From positions 1-64,000 of the forward strand of contig NZ_JAMTCN010000026.1 in NCBI RefSeq assembly GCF_024171865.1: 64,000 nucleotides of DNA, read 5' to 3'. This DNA is from Prauserella aidingensis (GTDB taxonomy: Bacteria > Actinomycetota > Actinomycetes > Mycobacteriales > Pseudonocardiaceae). The notes beneath the pieces were generated by a model that did not search any database, was not told the DNA's origin, and worked only from the letters and a program-made list of their open reading frames with translations. This document shows positions 9,497 to 17,758 of this stretch, piece after piece. The translations under genes and the position numbers were made by a program. How positions within the stretch are numbered: position 1 is the first letter of the stretch; each line of letters begins with the position of its first letter.

Positions 9497-11128
9497 TCAC
9501 TCGGTGACGATCTCGATCAGGCTCGTGCCGCCGGATTCCAGGCACGCATCCAGGGCCGATCGGAACTCGGGCGGGGTGTGCACGCGGACGCCGTGAGCAC
9601 CGAAGGAACCGGCCAGGGCCACGAAGTCCGGGTTCACCAACTCGGTGCCCACGACCCGCCCGGGGAACGCGGCTTCCTGGTGGTTCCGGATCGTCCCGTA
9701 CCGCGAGTTGTTGACGACGACAACGACGATGTCGAGGCCGTACCGCACGGCCGTCGACAGCTCCTGTCCCGTCATGAGGATGCAGCCGTCCCCTGCGAAC
9801 GCGACGACGGTTCGGTCCGGGAACGCCAACCGGGCCGCGAGGGCCGCCGGGAGCCCGTACCCCATGGCGCCGGACTGGGTGCCGGCCTGGGAGGGGTACA
9901 CGGTGAACCGGCGGTGGCGCTGCGGCCAGCTCGTGTACGCGCCCGCGCCGGTCGAGATGATGGTGTCGCCGGGGACACGGTCGTTGAAGACCTCCATGTA
10001 CGCGAGGGAGTCCGGGCTGGCCGCGGACGGAGTGGCGAGACTGCGGAGATGGTTCTCCCGGAGACGACCGCACCAGGCGGCTCGCTCCGGCTGCAGCGCG
10101 GAACCCTCCGCCGGAGCCCGATCATCCTGCGGCGAGACGGGAAGCGCCGCGGCGAACTCGGCCGGTCCGGCGACGATCGCGTGGTCGGCGCGGTACACAC
10201 GGTGGATCACGTCCGGATCCGGATGAACGTGCGTCACGTGCTGAGCCGGTTGCGGCACGGCGAGGAGATCGTGGTCGTCCATGCTGGCCGCGTCGGGCCG
10301 GGTGCCGACGAAGGCGATCAGGTCCGCCTCCTTCACCGCCGCGGAGAGTCCGTCGGTGGTGCCGAGCCCGAGCGGTCCGACGTAGACCTCCGAGGTGTTG
10401 GCCATGACGTCCTGGTTCCGGAACGCCGCGGCCACCGGCACACCGAACGCCTCCGCGAACTGCTGGAGCCGACGGCTCGACGGCTGATCCCATCCGGTCC
10501 CACCGGCGATGATCAGAGGCCGGGTGGCACGGCCGATGTCGGCCACGAACGCCTCCACGTCGCTGCTCGCGACCCGCGGGCGGACCGTCCCGCCCGGCCG
10601 GACCACGGGTGCGTCGGTGGTCTGCCCCAGCACGTCTTCCGGCAGCGCGACGACGACGGGCCCCGGTTCGCCCGACACGGCGGTGTGGAAGGCGCGGGCG
10701 ATCAGTTCGGGGACCCGGTCGGCTCGGTCGACCCGGACCACGTCCTTCGCCAGTGAGCCGAACATCTGTTGATAGTCGACCTCCTGAAAGCTGCGCCTGC
10801 CGAGGTTCTCGGTACCGACCTGACCGACGAGCAGCATCATCGGACTCGCGTCCTGATGCGCCGTGTGCACCCCGATACTGGCGTTCGTGGCGCCCGGGCC
10901 ACGGGTGACCAGGCACACGCCGGGACGGCCCGTGAGCTTGCCGTACGCGGCGGCCATCATGGCCGCGCCGCCCTCCTGGCGCGCGGTGATCAGGTCGATC
11001 CGGTCCCGGGCGTCGTACAGCCCGTCGAGCACGGCCAGGTAGCTCTCCCCCGGCACACAGAAGGCGACGTCGACGTCGTGTGCGAGCAGCTGGTCGACCA
11101 CTGCGTGGCCTGCGAGACGTGGAGTCAC
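9497..11128 (-). CDS. Thiamine diphosphate-dependent enzyme of the acetolactate synthase/decarboxylase type
   Basis: 543 aa with three domains in the usual order: PYR domain with catalytic Glu in ARQEGGAAM (Glu52), central domain (about 190-330), and PP domain with the ThDP/Mg motif AGDGCILMTGQ ending in NNSRYG. The family covers acetolactate synthase, glyoxylate carboligase, benzoylformate decarboxylase and similar 2-oxo acid enzymes. The sequence alone does not separate them. It is the last gene of the putative galacturonate operon (51 bp after the enolase-like gene), yet the standard oxidative route has no step for it. It may act on a 2-oxo acid side product or belong to a variant branch. 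Confidence 0.8.
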   Translation of the reverse strand: MTPRLAGHAVVDQLLAHDVDVAFCVPGESYLAVLDGLYDARDRIDLITARQEGGAAMMAAAYGKLTGRPGVCLVTRGPGATNASIGVHTAHQDASPMMLLVGQVGTENLGRRSFQEVDYQQMFGSLAKDVVRVDRADRVPELIARAFHTAVSGEPGPVVVALPEDVLGQTTDAPVVRPGGTVRPRVASSDVEAFVADIGRATRPLIIAGGTGWDQPSSRRLQQFAEAFGVPVAAAFRNQDVMANTSEVYVGPLGLGTTDGLSAAVKEADLIAFVGTRPDAASMDDHDLLAVPQPAQHVTHVHPDPDVIHRVYRADHAIVAGPAEFAAALPVSPQDDRAPAEGSALQPERAAWCGRLRENHLRSLATPSAASPDSLAYMEVFNDRVPGDTIISTGAGAYTSWPQRHRRFTVYPSQAGTQSGAMGYGLPAALAARLAFPDRTVVAFAGDGCILMTGQELSTAVRYGLDIVVVVVNNSRYGTIRNHQEAAFPGRVVGTELVNPDFVALAGSFGAHGVRVHTPPEFRSALDACLESGGTSLIEIVTE

Positions 11129-11179
11129 GAGGAGAGATCACCTTCCGGATGTGGGGTCGCGCCCTGTCGCGGTCGAGCC

Positions 11180-12253
11180 TCACACATCGAACACCAGTCC
11201 GTGACCGGGGCCGGTGTGCGCGCGGGCTCCGGACGCGTCGACGGACACCCCCGACGGTTCGGCCAGCCCGCCCAGTTCCTGCAGCGATGCCCTGTCGATC
11301 GCCTCCACCATGGACACCACCGGCACGCACAGCGCGAGCTGTGCCGACATCTCGGGCAACAGGTGCGGTGCGACCGGCACGTCGTAGGCCGCCGCGAGGT
11401 GCGCGATGCGCAGGAACGGCGTGATGCCGCCGACGCGGACCACGTTGGGCTGGGCGATGTCGCACACGCCCGCCGCCAGCATGTCGCGGAACTGGCGCAC
11501 CGTCCGCAGGTTCTCGCCCACGGCGAACGGCACCCGCGTCGTCGACCGCAGTCGCACGTGTCCCGCGAGGTCGTCGGCGGGCAGCGGCTCCTCGATCCAG
11601 TACGGATCGAACCGTTCCAGCGCGTTGATGGCCCGCGACGCCGTCGGCACGTCCCAGCGCTGGTTGGCGTCGACCATGAGCTTGGCGTGCGGTCCGATCA
11701 GCTCGCGCACCGCCGCGACCCGCTCCAGGTCACGGTCCAGCTCCGCGGATCCGATCTTGATCTTCACCGCGGTGTGGCCCGCCTCGACCCACCGGCTCAC
11801 CTGCGCACACAACTCGTCGAGGTCGTAGTCGAGGTTCACACCACTGGCATAGGCGGGAACGACGTTCCTGCGCCTGCCGAGCGCCTCGACCAGGCCGGTG
11901 CCCGACTCGCGGGCACGCAGGTCCCACAGTCCGATGTCGACGGCCGCCTGCGCCATCGCCGCGATGCCGCCGGGACCGGCCTCGTGCAGCCGCGCGTACA
12001 GCGTCTCCCAGACGACCTCGGGATGCGTACCCGCGCCGCGCAGGACGTCGGCGCACTCGTCCTCCAGCAGGGCCCGCACGGCGCTCGCCCCGACCCGCGG
12101 GGTCCAGCTGAAGCCCGTGCCCTCCGCGCCGGTGTCGTCCCGCAGCCGGGCGACGACGACGTCGTGGAAGCTCACCCCACCGTCCCACGTCCCCGGCAGC
12201 GGCAGCCGCGTGCCTGCACACCGCAGGTCGGTGATCCCCGCGGCGGCGCTCAC
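11180..12253 (-). CDS. Enolase-superfamily sugar-acid dehydratase or lactone cycloisomerase
   Basis: 357 aa, mandelate racemase/muconate lactonising enzyme type. The acid/base Lys pair is KIK (164-166), the Mg ligands are Asp195 (MVDAN), Glu221 (WIEEPL) and Glu247 (VGEN), and the opposite-face His is His297 (APHLLPE). The family abstracts a proton next to a carboxylate. Given the partners, the best fit is galactarolactone cycloisomerase or galactarate/glucarate dehydratase, either of which would give the KdgD substrate. The start overlaps the stop of the upstream NAD-dependent dehydrogenase gene by 4 nt. Assignment to a precise substrate is inference. Confidence 0.85.
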   Translation of the reverse strand: MSAAAGITDLRCAGTRLPLPGTWDGGVSFHDVVVARLRDDTGAEGTGFSWTPRVGASAVRALLEDECADVLRGAGTHPEVVWETLYARLHEAGPGGIAAMAQAAVDIGLWDLRARESGTGLVEALGRRRNVVPAYASGVNLDYDLDELCAQVSRWVEAGHTAVKIKIGSAELDRDLERVAAVRELIGPHAKLMVDANQRWDVPTASRAINALERFDPYWIEEPLPADDLAGHVRLRSTTRVPFAVGENLRTVRQFRDMLAAGVCDIAQPNVVRVGGITPFLRIAHLAAAYDVPVAPHLLPEMSAQLALCVPVVSMVEAIDRASLQELGGLAEPSGVSVDASGARAHTGPGHGLVFDV

Positions 12254-13125
12254 ACCAGCTCCGTACGCCAGTCGTACGTCGGCGCCCAGCCGAGCAGCCT
12301 GCGTGCCCTGCTCGTGTCGAACGCGGACGCCGTGCCCGACAGCTGCCCGGCGATCTCCTCCGGCACGGCCATGTACTCGGGGAGCAGTTCGCTCAGCGGT
12401 TTCTCGGCCAGCGCATCGGCCGCCGCCACGAAGAACGTCTCGCCGTTCGGCACGCGGTCCGCCTTCGCCAGCAGCAACCGGACGAACTCCGCCGCGTCAC
12501 GGGCGTCGACGTAATTGAACAGTGACACCGCCGCCCGGGTCCGGTTCTCGAGCCGCTGCCGTACCGTGCCGCCGCCCTGCGTCGGCGCGCCACGCCACTC
12601 CTCGGGCGAGACGACGAAACAGGGGCGGAAGATGTGGAATCGGCCCTCGCCGCGGCGCGCGAAGGCCCGTACGACGTCCTCGGAGGCCACCTTCGACATC
12701 GTGTAGGCGTTCCACGGCGCCACCGGATGGTCCTCGTCCAGCGGAAGATAGGACGGCTGCCACCCCGCGGGGTTGCCGTATCCCATCACCGTCGGGCTGC
12801 TCGCCACGAGCACGTGCCCGACGCCGAGGTCGGCCGCGGACTGGCAGACGTTGTAGGCCAACGCCGTGTTCGTGGTGAACGTTCGGACGTCGCTGCGCAT
12901 CCCGGGGGCCGGGATCGCCGCCAGGTGCACGACCGCGTCCGGCCGGAAGCGCGCCAGCGTCGAATAGCACTCACCGGCGTCCGTCAGATCGGCCGGGAAG
13001 GTCGCCACGTCGTCGCGTTCCTCCGGCATCGTATCCACCGACACGACCTCGTCGCCCGCCGCGGCGAGCGCGCCGACCACGTTGCGACCCAGTCGCCCCG
13101 ACCCACCGGTCACGAGGACCCGCAT
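12250..13125 (-). CDS. NAD(P)-dependent epimerase/dehydratase family protein, uronate dehydrogenase candidate
   Basis: 291 aa extended short-chain dehydrogenase. The dinucleotide motif is LVTGGSGRLG (GxxGxxG, residues 7-13) and the catalytic pair is Tyr141/Lys145 in AYTMSK. Uronate dehydrogenase, which oxidises galacturonate or glucuronate to the aldaro-lactone, belongs to this superfamily and is of similar size. The place between a TRAP transporter and an enolase-type enzyme supports that role. The extended-SDR family also contains sugar-nucleotide epimerases, so the specific call rests on context. It begins 101 bp after dctP, behind a strong hairpin, and overlaps the enolase-like gene by 4 nt. 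Confidence 0.8.
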   Translation of the reverse strand: MRVLVTGGSGRLGRNVVGALAAAGDEVVSVDTMPEERDDVATFPADLTDAGECYSTLARFRPDAVVHLAAIPAPGMRSDVRTFTTNTALAYNVCQSAADLGVGHVLVASSPTVMGYGNPAGWQPSYLPLDEDHPVAPWNAYTMSKVASEDVVRAFARRGEGRFHIFRPCFVVSPEEWRGAPTQGGGTVRQRLENRTRAAVSLFNYVDARDAAEFVRLLLAKADRVPNGETFFVAAADALAEKPLSELLPEYMAVPEEIAGQLSGTASAFDTSRARRLLGWAPTYDWRTELV

Positions 13126-13143
13126 TCCTACTCCTCACACCTG

Positions 13144-13192
13144 GTTCCCTCCCGGTGCGGGCACGGCGTGCGTACCCGCACCGGGAGGGAAC
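13144..13192 (-). terminator. 18-bp perfect hairpin inside the transporter/catabolic operon
   Basis: Arms 13144-13161 and 13175-13192 are perfectly complementary with a 13-nt loop. It lies 34 bp behind the dctP stop and before the dehydrogenase gene, all on the minus strand. It could be a partial terminator or an mRNA-stabilising 3' end that lets the binding protein be made in excess over the enzymes. Confidence 0.75.
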
Positions 13193-13226
13193 ATCGATTG
13201 TCCGCAGCGGAAACGTCAGTCGTCCG

Positions 13227-14234
13227 CTACTGCTTCTTCGCCGCCTCGACCGCGTCCATGAAGTCGCCGTACTGACCGGCGTAGCGGTCCCGCAGGTCGG
13301 ACACCGCGTCCTTGAACGCCTGCTTGTCGTCGAGCTCGGTGATCGTCACGCCCGCCTTCTCGAGCGTCTTGCGGCTCTCGGCGACCTCTTCCCGCCACAG
13401 TTCGCGCTGGACCTCGGTGGACTCCCTGGCCACCTCACGCACGAGTTTCTGGTCCTCTTCGGACAGCTGGTCCATCGCCGACTGTGCGATCATCAGCACC
13501 TCGGGGACCCGTTGGTGCTCGTTCAGGGTCAGGTTCTGCGCGACCTCGTAGTGGCGCGTCGACACGTAGCTGGGCAGGTTGTTCTCCGCCCCGTCGATGA
13601 CCCCGGTCTCGAGGCTGCTGTAGACCTCGCCGAAGTCCATCGTGGTCGCCGAGCCGCCGAGCTTCTCGACCACCTCGGCCGTGATCGACCCGGGCTGCAC
13701 CCGGATGTTGCGCCCCGCCAGGTCTTCCGGCTCCTCGACCGGCTTCCCGGTCGTGTAGAGCGAGCGGGCGCCCGAGTCGTAGTAGGTGAGGCCCTCGACA
13801 CCCATCTCCGACAGCTCCTCGAGCTTGGCCTTCCCGCCGTCGCCCTGCAGGTAGTTCCAGAAGTGCTCCTCGCTGTCGAAGGCGTACGGGATACCGAAGG
13901 CCTTCCACGAGGGCACGAACTCGCCGACGAGGTTGGCGTTGGTGCGGTTGAGTTCGACCGACCCCATCTGCATCTGTTCGAGCACGTCCCGTTCCTCGCC
14001 GAGCTGAGCGTCCGGGTACACGTCGACGGTGATCCGGCCGTCGGAACGCTTCTTCAGTTCCTCGGCGAACCATTCGTCCGCCTTGGTGGTCGGATAGTCG
14101 CCCGGGTGGGTCTCCGCCAGTCGCCAGGTGACCGACTCCTGGGCGCCGCCTGCACCGCCGCATGCGGCCAGACCGAGCCCGAGCGTGGCCGCCAGCGCGA
14201 CCGTGGTCATTCGACGAAGCGCTGCGCTGCGCAT
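13227..14234 (-). CDS. TRAP transporter solute-binding lipoprotein (DctP family)
   Basis: 335 aa. A lipoprotein signal ends at LAACGG (lipobox Cys about residue 25), so the protein is tethered outside the membrane. The DctP body shows RNIRVQPGS, with the conserved Arg that pairs with a substrate carboxylate, and GVIDGAENN, the family motif near residue 205. TRAP systems of this kind carry organic and sugar acids; galacturonate or a related uronate is the natural guess here. ATG 14234 follows AAGGAG. It is third in the order small permease, large permease, binding protein, with 33 bp to the large permease. Confidence 0.92.
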   Translation of the reverse strand: MRSAALRRMTTVALAATLGLGLAACGGAGGAQESVTWRLAETHPGDYPTTKADEWFAEELKKRSDGRITVDVYPDAQLGEERDVLEQMQMGSVELNRTNANLVGEFVPSWKAFGIPYAFDSEEHFWNYLQGDGGKAKLEELSEMGVEGLTYYDSGARSLYTTGKPVEEPEDLAGRNIRVQPGSITAEVVEKLGGSATTMDFGEVYSSLETGVIDGAENNLPSYVSTRHYEVAQNLTLNEHQRVPEVLMIAQSAMDQLSEEDQKLVREVARESTEVQRELWREEVAESRKTLEKAGVTITELDDKQAFKDAVSDLRDRYAGQYGDFMDAVEAAKKQ

Positions 14235-14267
14235 ATGTCTCCTTTCACGGGGAACGGGGAATCACCG

Positions 14268-15563
14268 TCAGAAACCGAGCGCCTGCGGCAAGGTCAATGA
14301 CAGAGCGGGAACGAAGGTCACCAGGAGCAGACAGGCGACCATCGGCAGGTAGAACGGGAGCACTCCACGCGCCGCCTGTTCGATACGGATCCCGCCGATC
14401 GCGGAACCGACGAACAGCACACTTCCGACGGGCGGAGTGATCAGGCCGATACCCAGGTTGAGCATCAGCATCACGCCGAACTGCATGGGATCCATGCCGA
14501 GCGACGTGACGACCGGCAGCAGGATCGGCGTCGTGATCAGGATCAGCGGCGCCATGTCCATGATCGAGCCCAGCGCCAGCAACAGGACGTTGCACAACAA
14601 CAGGATCACGACCGGGTTGTCGGACAGCCCGAGCAGTGCGTCGGTGAGCGCCTCCGGCAGTTGCAGCACGGTCAGCAGGTGCCCGTAGGCGCCCGCCGCC
14701 GCGATCAGGAACAACACCGTGCCGAGCGTCTTCACCGAGCGGCGCAGCATCCCGACCATGGCCCGGAGCGGAACCTCGCGGTACACGCCGAACGTGATGA
14801 GCACGGCCCACAGGCACGCGATCGCCGCCGATTCGGTCGCCGTGAACACGCCGCTGAGGATGCCGCCGATCACGATGACCGGGGTGAGCAGACCGAGCAG
14901 GCCCTGCCAGACGATCTTCGGCACGTCCCGTGCCGGAATCGGCTCACCCTTGGGATGCCCCTGTTTCCTGGCCGTCACGTAACAGGCCACGAGCAGCAGG
15001 GCCGCGATCAGCAACCCGGGCACGACACCCGCCATGAACACGCCGCCGATCGACACGCTGCCGCCTGCGGCGAGCGCGAAGATGATCATGTTGTGGCTCG
15101 GCGGGATCAGCACGCCCTGGGTGGCGCTCGAGACGGTGACGCCCACGGAGTACGTGTCCGGGTAGCCCTGCTGGCGCATCATCGGCAGCATCACCGAGCC
15201 GACGGACGACGTGTCGGCCACCGCGGAACCGGAGATCCCGCCGAAGAAGGTGCTGGCGACGACGTTGAGCATGGCCAGTCCGCCGCGCACCCAGCCCACG
15301 ACGATGTTGGCCAGGTCGATCAGCCTGCGGGCGACGCCGCCGCCCGCCATCACTTCACCGGCCAGAATGAAGAACGGAATGGCCAGCAGCGGGAACGAGT
15401 TCAGCGCCTGGACCATCTTCTGCCCGACCAGCGGCAGCGGAACGGCGATCCACAGGGCCGCGGCGATCGAGGAGACCGCGAGCGACAACGCGATCGGCAC
15501 GCGCAGCAGCATCAGGACGGCGAACCCGCCGAACAACAGCAGAACCGCGATGGGGTCGATCAT
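14268..15563 (-). CDS. TRAP transporter large permease (DctM family)
   Basis: 431 aa with about 11-12 membrane segments, the usual size of the ion-coupled translocating subunit. The conserved motifs are easily seen: LAIPFFILAGEVMAGGGVARRL in the first half (the FFxLAGxxM signature) and IPPSHNMIIFA near residue 155. The start codon overlaps the stop of the small permease by 4 nt, implying coupled and stoichiometric synthesis. Confidence 0.93.
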   Translation of the reverse strand: MIDPIAVLLLFGGFAVLMLLRVPIALSLAVSSIAAALWIAVPLPLVGQKMVQALNSFPLLAIPFFILAGEVMAGGGVARRLIDLANIVVGWVRGGLAMLNVVASTFFGGISGSAVADTSSVGSVMLPMMRQQGYPDTYSVGVTVSSATQGVLIPPSHNMIIFALAAGGSVSIGGVFMAGVVPGLLIAALLLVACYVTARKQGHPKGEPIPARDVPKIVWQGLLGLLTPVIVIGGILSGVFTATESAAIACLWAVLITFGVYREVPLRAMVGMLRRSVKTLGTVLFLIAAAGAYGHLLTVLQLPEALTDALLGLSDNPVVILLLCNVLLLALGSIMDMAPLILITTPILLPVVTSLGMDPMQFGVMLMLNLGIGLITPPVGSVLFVGSAIGGIRIEQAARGVLPFYLPMVACLLLVTFVPALSLTLPQALGF

Positions 15564-16132
15564 CGGTCGTCACCCTCTCCGTCCCGGCCGGAACCGGGTG
15601 TGTCCGACGCCGGCACCGGGTCCGGTGGATCGAGCGGGATCCGCCCGAACAGCTGCAGCACGCTGTAGACGGCGATCAGCACGCCCGCGACCGGCATCGC
15701 GGCGTACTGCACGGACGTGGGCAGGCCGGTGCCCGGCAGCGTCGACGACATCATCAGCCGGGTGAACTCACCGCCCTGCACGACGAGATAGCAGCCGAAC
15801 ACGGCCATCAGCGCAGGCGCGATCCGGATCGCCACACCGCGCACGGGCCGGGGCAGTCGGTCGACGACGAAACCGACCGCGATGTGGCTGTGTTCGCGGA
15901 TTCCCTTGGCGATTCCCAGAAATGCCAGCCAGCACAACAACAGCAGCGCGAGTTCGGAAGCCCAGCCCGGCGTGAACCCGAGGACGAATCGGGCGAAGAC
16001 CTGCCAGCTGACCACCAGCACCATGGCCACGAGGCCGAGAAGGGTCAGCGCATCGGTCGTCCGGTCGGCGGCGACGAGCCCCAGACGTAACGTCCGGGCA
16101 GGCACCGACGGCCTCGATGGGGACTCTGACAT
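15560..16132 (-). CDS. TRAP transporter small permease (DctQ family)
   Basis: 190 aa, four predicted membrane helices (about 28-50, 60-80, 98-120 and 140-162), with the family motif WASELALLLLCWLAFLGIA across helix 2. It is the accessory subunit of the TRAP permease and the first gene of the operon. A perfect LacI-type palindrome lies 54 bp upstream of the start. No strong ribosome-binding site is visible. The Pro/Asp-rich C-terminal tail is probably cytoplasmic and variable. Confidence 0.9.
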   Translation of the reverse strand: MSESPSRPSVPARTLRLGLVAADRTTDALTLLGLVAMVLVVSWQVFARFVLGFTPGWASELALLLLCWLAFLGIAKGIREHSHIAVGFVVDRLPRPVRGVAIRIAPALMAVFGCYLVVQGGEFTRLMMSSTLPGTGLPTSVQYAAMPVAGVLIAVYSVLQLFGRIPLDPPDPVPASDTPGSGRDGEGDDR

Positions 16133-16185
16133 GGGACGAGAAAACTCCGATCGGCATTGATGGAGCCCGCACGAACGTTCCGTGC

Positions 16186-16201
16186 GAGAAACCGGTTTCT
16201 C
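16186..16201. promoter_or_regulatory. LacI-family operator 1, upstream of the TRAP operon
   Basis: A perfect 16-bp palindrome, GAGAAACCGGTTTCTC, with the central CG typical of LacI/PurR-type operators. It lies between the TRAP operon start and the lacI-like gene. The core GAAACCGGTTTC recurs exactly at 17577 and with one mismatch at 17360. Confidence 0.85.
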
Positions 16202-16285
16202 ACCCTAGCCGCGGCCGCGATGCTGTCAAGACCGGAAGCCGGATCCGCCGCACCGTCACGGCCACACGCCGACGCGGCGATCGAG

Positions 16286-17290
16286 TCAGCGCGGGTTTCT
16301 GGCCGTGCTCTGCCGAACCTCGAGACGCGGTGTGAAACAGACGTCGGCGGGAGGCTCCTCGCCACGGAGCACGGCCGACAGGCGCTGCCACGCCTCCTCG
16401 CCGAGCGCCTCCTGCGGCACGGCGACCGTGGTCAGCATCGGCGAGGCGTACCGGGCGAATGCGATGTCGTCGAACCCGACCACGCTCACCTGGTCCGGAA
16501 CGGACACACCGATGGCGTGGAACTTGCCGAGCGCCCCGAGTGCGACGAGATCGTTGTACCCGATGATCGCGGTGGCGCCCGTGCCGAGAGCCCGGTCGGC
16601 GGCCTCGTAGCCGTCCTCGTGCATCGAGCCGCACTCGAGCACGGTCAGTTCGAACCGCCCCTCGGCCGACGCGTGCAGCGTGTCGAGCCGTTGCTGGTTG
16701 GACACGCTCGCCATGGGGCCGGACAGGTAGGCCACGTGCCGGTGGCCGAGCCCGGCCAGGTGGGCCACGAGCGCACGGATGCCCGCGGCGTAGTCCACGG
16801 CGACGGTCGGCGCCAGTAGACCTTCGACATGCCGGTTGACCAGGACGAACGGTTCGAGTTTGCCCGCCAGTTCCAGCAACTCCTGATCGTGCGACCGCGG
16901 CGAGCAGAGCACGAGACCGTCGGTGCGCAACCGCGTCTCCTGGGCGAGGAACGGTTCTTCCAGGGGCATCTCGTGGCTGTCGGTGACGAGAACGCGATAG
17001 CCCTCCACCCCCGCGGCGCGGCTGATCCCGCGCAACACCGACTGGAACATCGGGTTGCCGAGGTCCGGCACCAGGATCGACACCAACTCGGTCCGGCCCC
17101 GCGCCAACCCCTGTGCGATGGCGCTCGGGTGGTATCCGAGGGACGCGGCCGCCTGCTGCACCCTGCGGGCGAGTTCGACGTCGACCGTGCTCCTGCGGTT
17201 CATCACCCGCGATACGGTCGCGGGTGACACCTGCGCGGCCCGAGCCACGTCCCTGATCGTGACCGAGTGCGCACGTTCGCCGGGCTCCAT
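16286..17290 (-). CDS. LacI-family repressor of the pectin/galacturonate genes
   Basis: 334 aa. The HTH and hinge helix are textbook (VTIRDVARAAQVSPATVSRV), followed by a periplasmic-binding-like effector domain (SILVPDLGNPMFQSVLRGI and VVGFDDIAFARYASP). ATG 17290 is chosen for its GGAGGGG site; the frame continues upstream to 17338 in low-complexity Arg/Gly codons. It stands between the TRAP operon and the polygalacturonase gene. Operator-like palindromes occur before each of these and before its own gene, so it likely controls all three and itself. A uronate or its lactone/keto product would be the inducer; this is inference. Confidence 0.9.
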   Translation of the reverse strand: MEPGERAHSVTIRDVARAAQVSPATVSRVMNRRSTVDVELARRVQQAAASLGYHPSAIAQGLARGRTELVSILVPDLGNPMFQSVLRGISRAAGVEGYRVLVTDSHEMPLEEPFLAQETRLRTDGLVLCSPRSHDQELLELAGKLEPFVLVNRHVEGLLAPTVAVDYAAGIRALVAHLAGLGHRHVAYLSGPMASVSNQQRLDTLHASAEGRFELTVLECGSMHEDGYEAADRALGTGATAIIGYNDLVALGALGKFHAIGVSVPDQVSVVGFDDIAFARYASPMLTTVAVPQEALGEEAWQRLSAVLRGEEPPADVCFTPRLEVRQSTARNPR

Positions 17291-17359
17291 GGGCCCACCC
17301 CTCCGTTCTCGACGTCGACGTCCCGCACCGCCGCGCACGACGCGCGGGGCCGATGTACG

Positions 17360-17371
17360 GAAAGCGGTTTC
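17360..17371. promoter_or_regulatory. LacI-family operator 2, upstream of the lacI-like gene
   Basis: GAAAGCGGTTTC, one mismatch from the GAAACCGGTTTC core at sites 1 and 3. It is 70 bp upstream of the lacI-like start, fitting autoregulation. Confidence 0.7.
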
Positions 17372-17576
17372 ACCGATGTGGGACGTTCGCCGCGAGCTTA
17401 TCGCACGTCAGGCCCGCCCCCCGTGCGCGACCCGTGTTTCCGTGCCCGGGAGATTCCTGCCTTGAGCAGCTTCCGGTGGACTCGGCAGCGCCTCGCCGAG
17501 GTGACACGCAGACTCGCCCGGTTCCGATCCGTCCGACTTTTCCCATTGACACCCGAATCCGCCTGCTGTTCCATCA

Positions 17577-17588
17577 GAAACCGGTTTC
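17577..17588. promoter_or_regulatory. LacI-family operator 3, upstream of the GH28 gene
   Basis: Perfect 12-bp palindrome GAAACCGGTTTC. A TTGACA at 17546-17551 lies upstream at a distance that would place the operator over the promoter start region; the matching -10 is not clear. The site is followed directly by four 17-bp repeats. Confidence 0.8.
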
Positions 17589-17593
17589 CCGCG

Positions 17594-17661
17594 GTGTCGG
17601 TCACGTGCCGGTGTCGGTCACGCGCCGACGTCAGTCACGTGCCGGTGTCGGTCACCGAGTG
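17594..17661. repeat. Four tandem 17-bp repeats in the GH28 leader
   Basis: Units start at 17594, 17611, 17628 and 17645 with consensus GTGTCGGTCACGTGCCG. The first three contain CACGTG or CACGCG. They lie between operator 3 and the GH28 start, so they would be in the 5' leader or act as protein-binding iterons. Confidence 0.8.
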
Positions 17662-17758
17662 AGACATCGGATCGACGTCACGGTCGCGGGAACCGTCCCC
17701 GCCCGGGACCGGCCGGGGAACAGGTGTGCTCACCGTCGAGTACCAGCGAGGAGAACGC

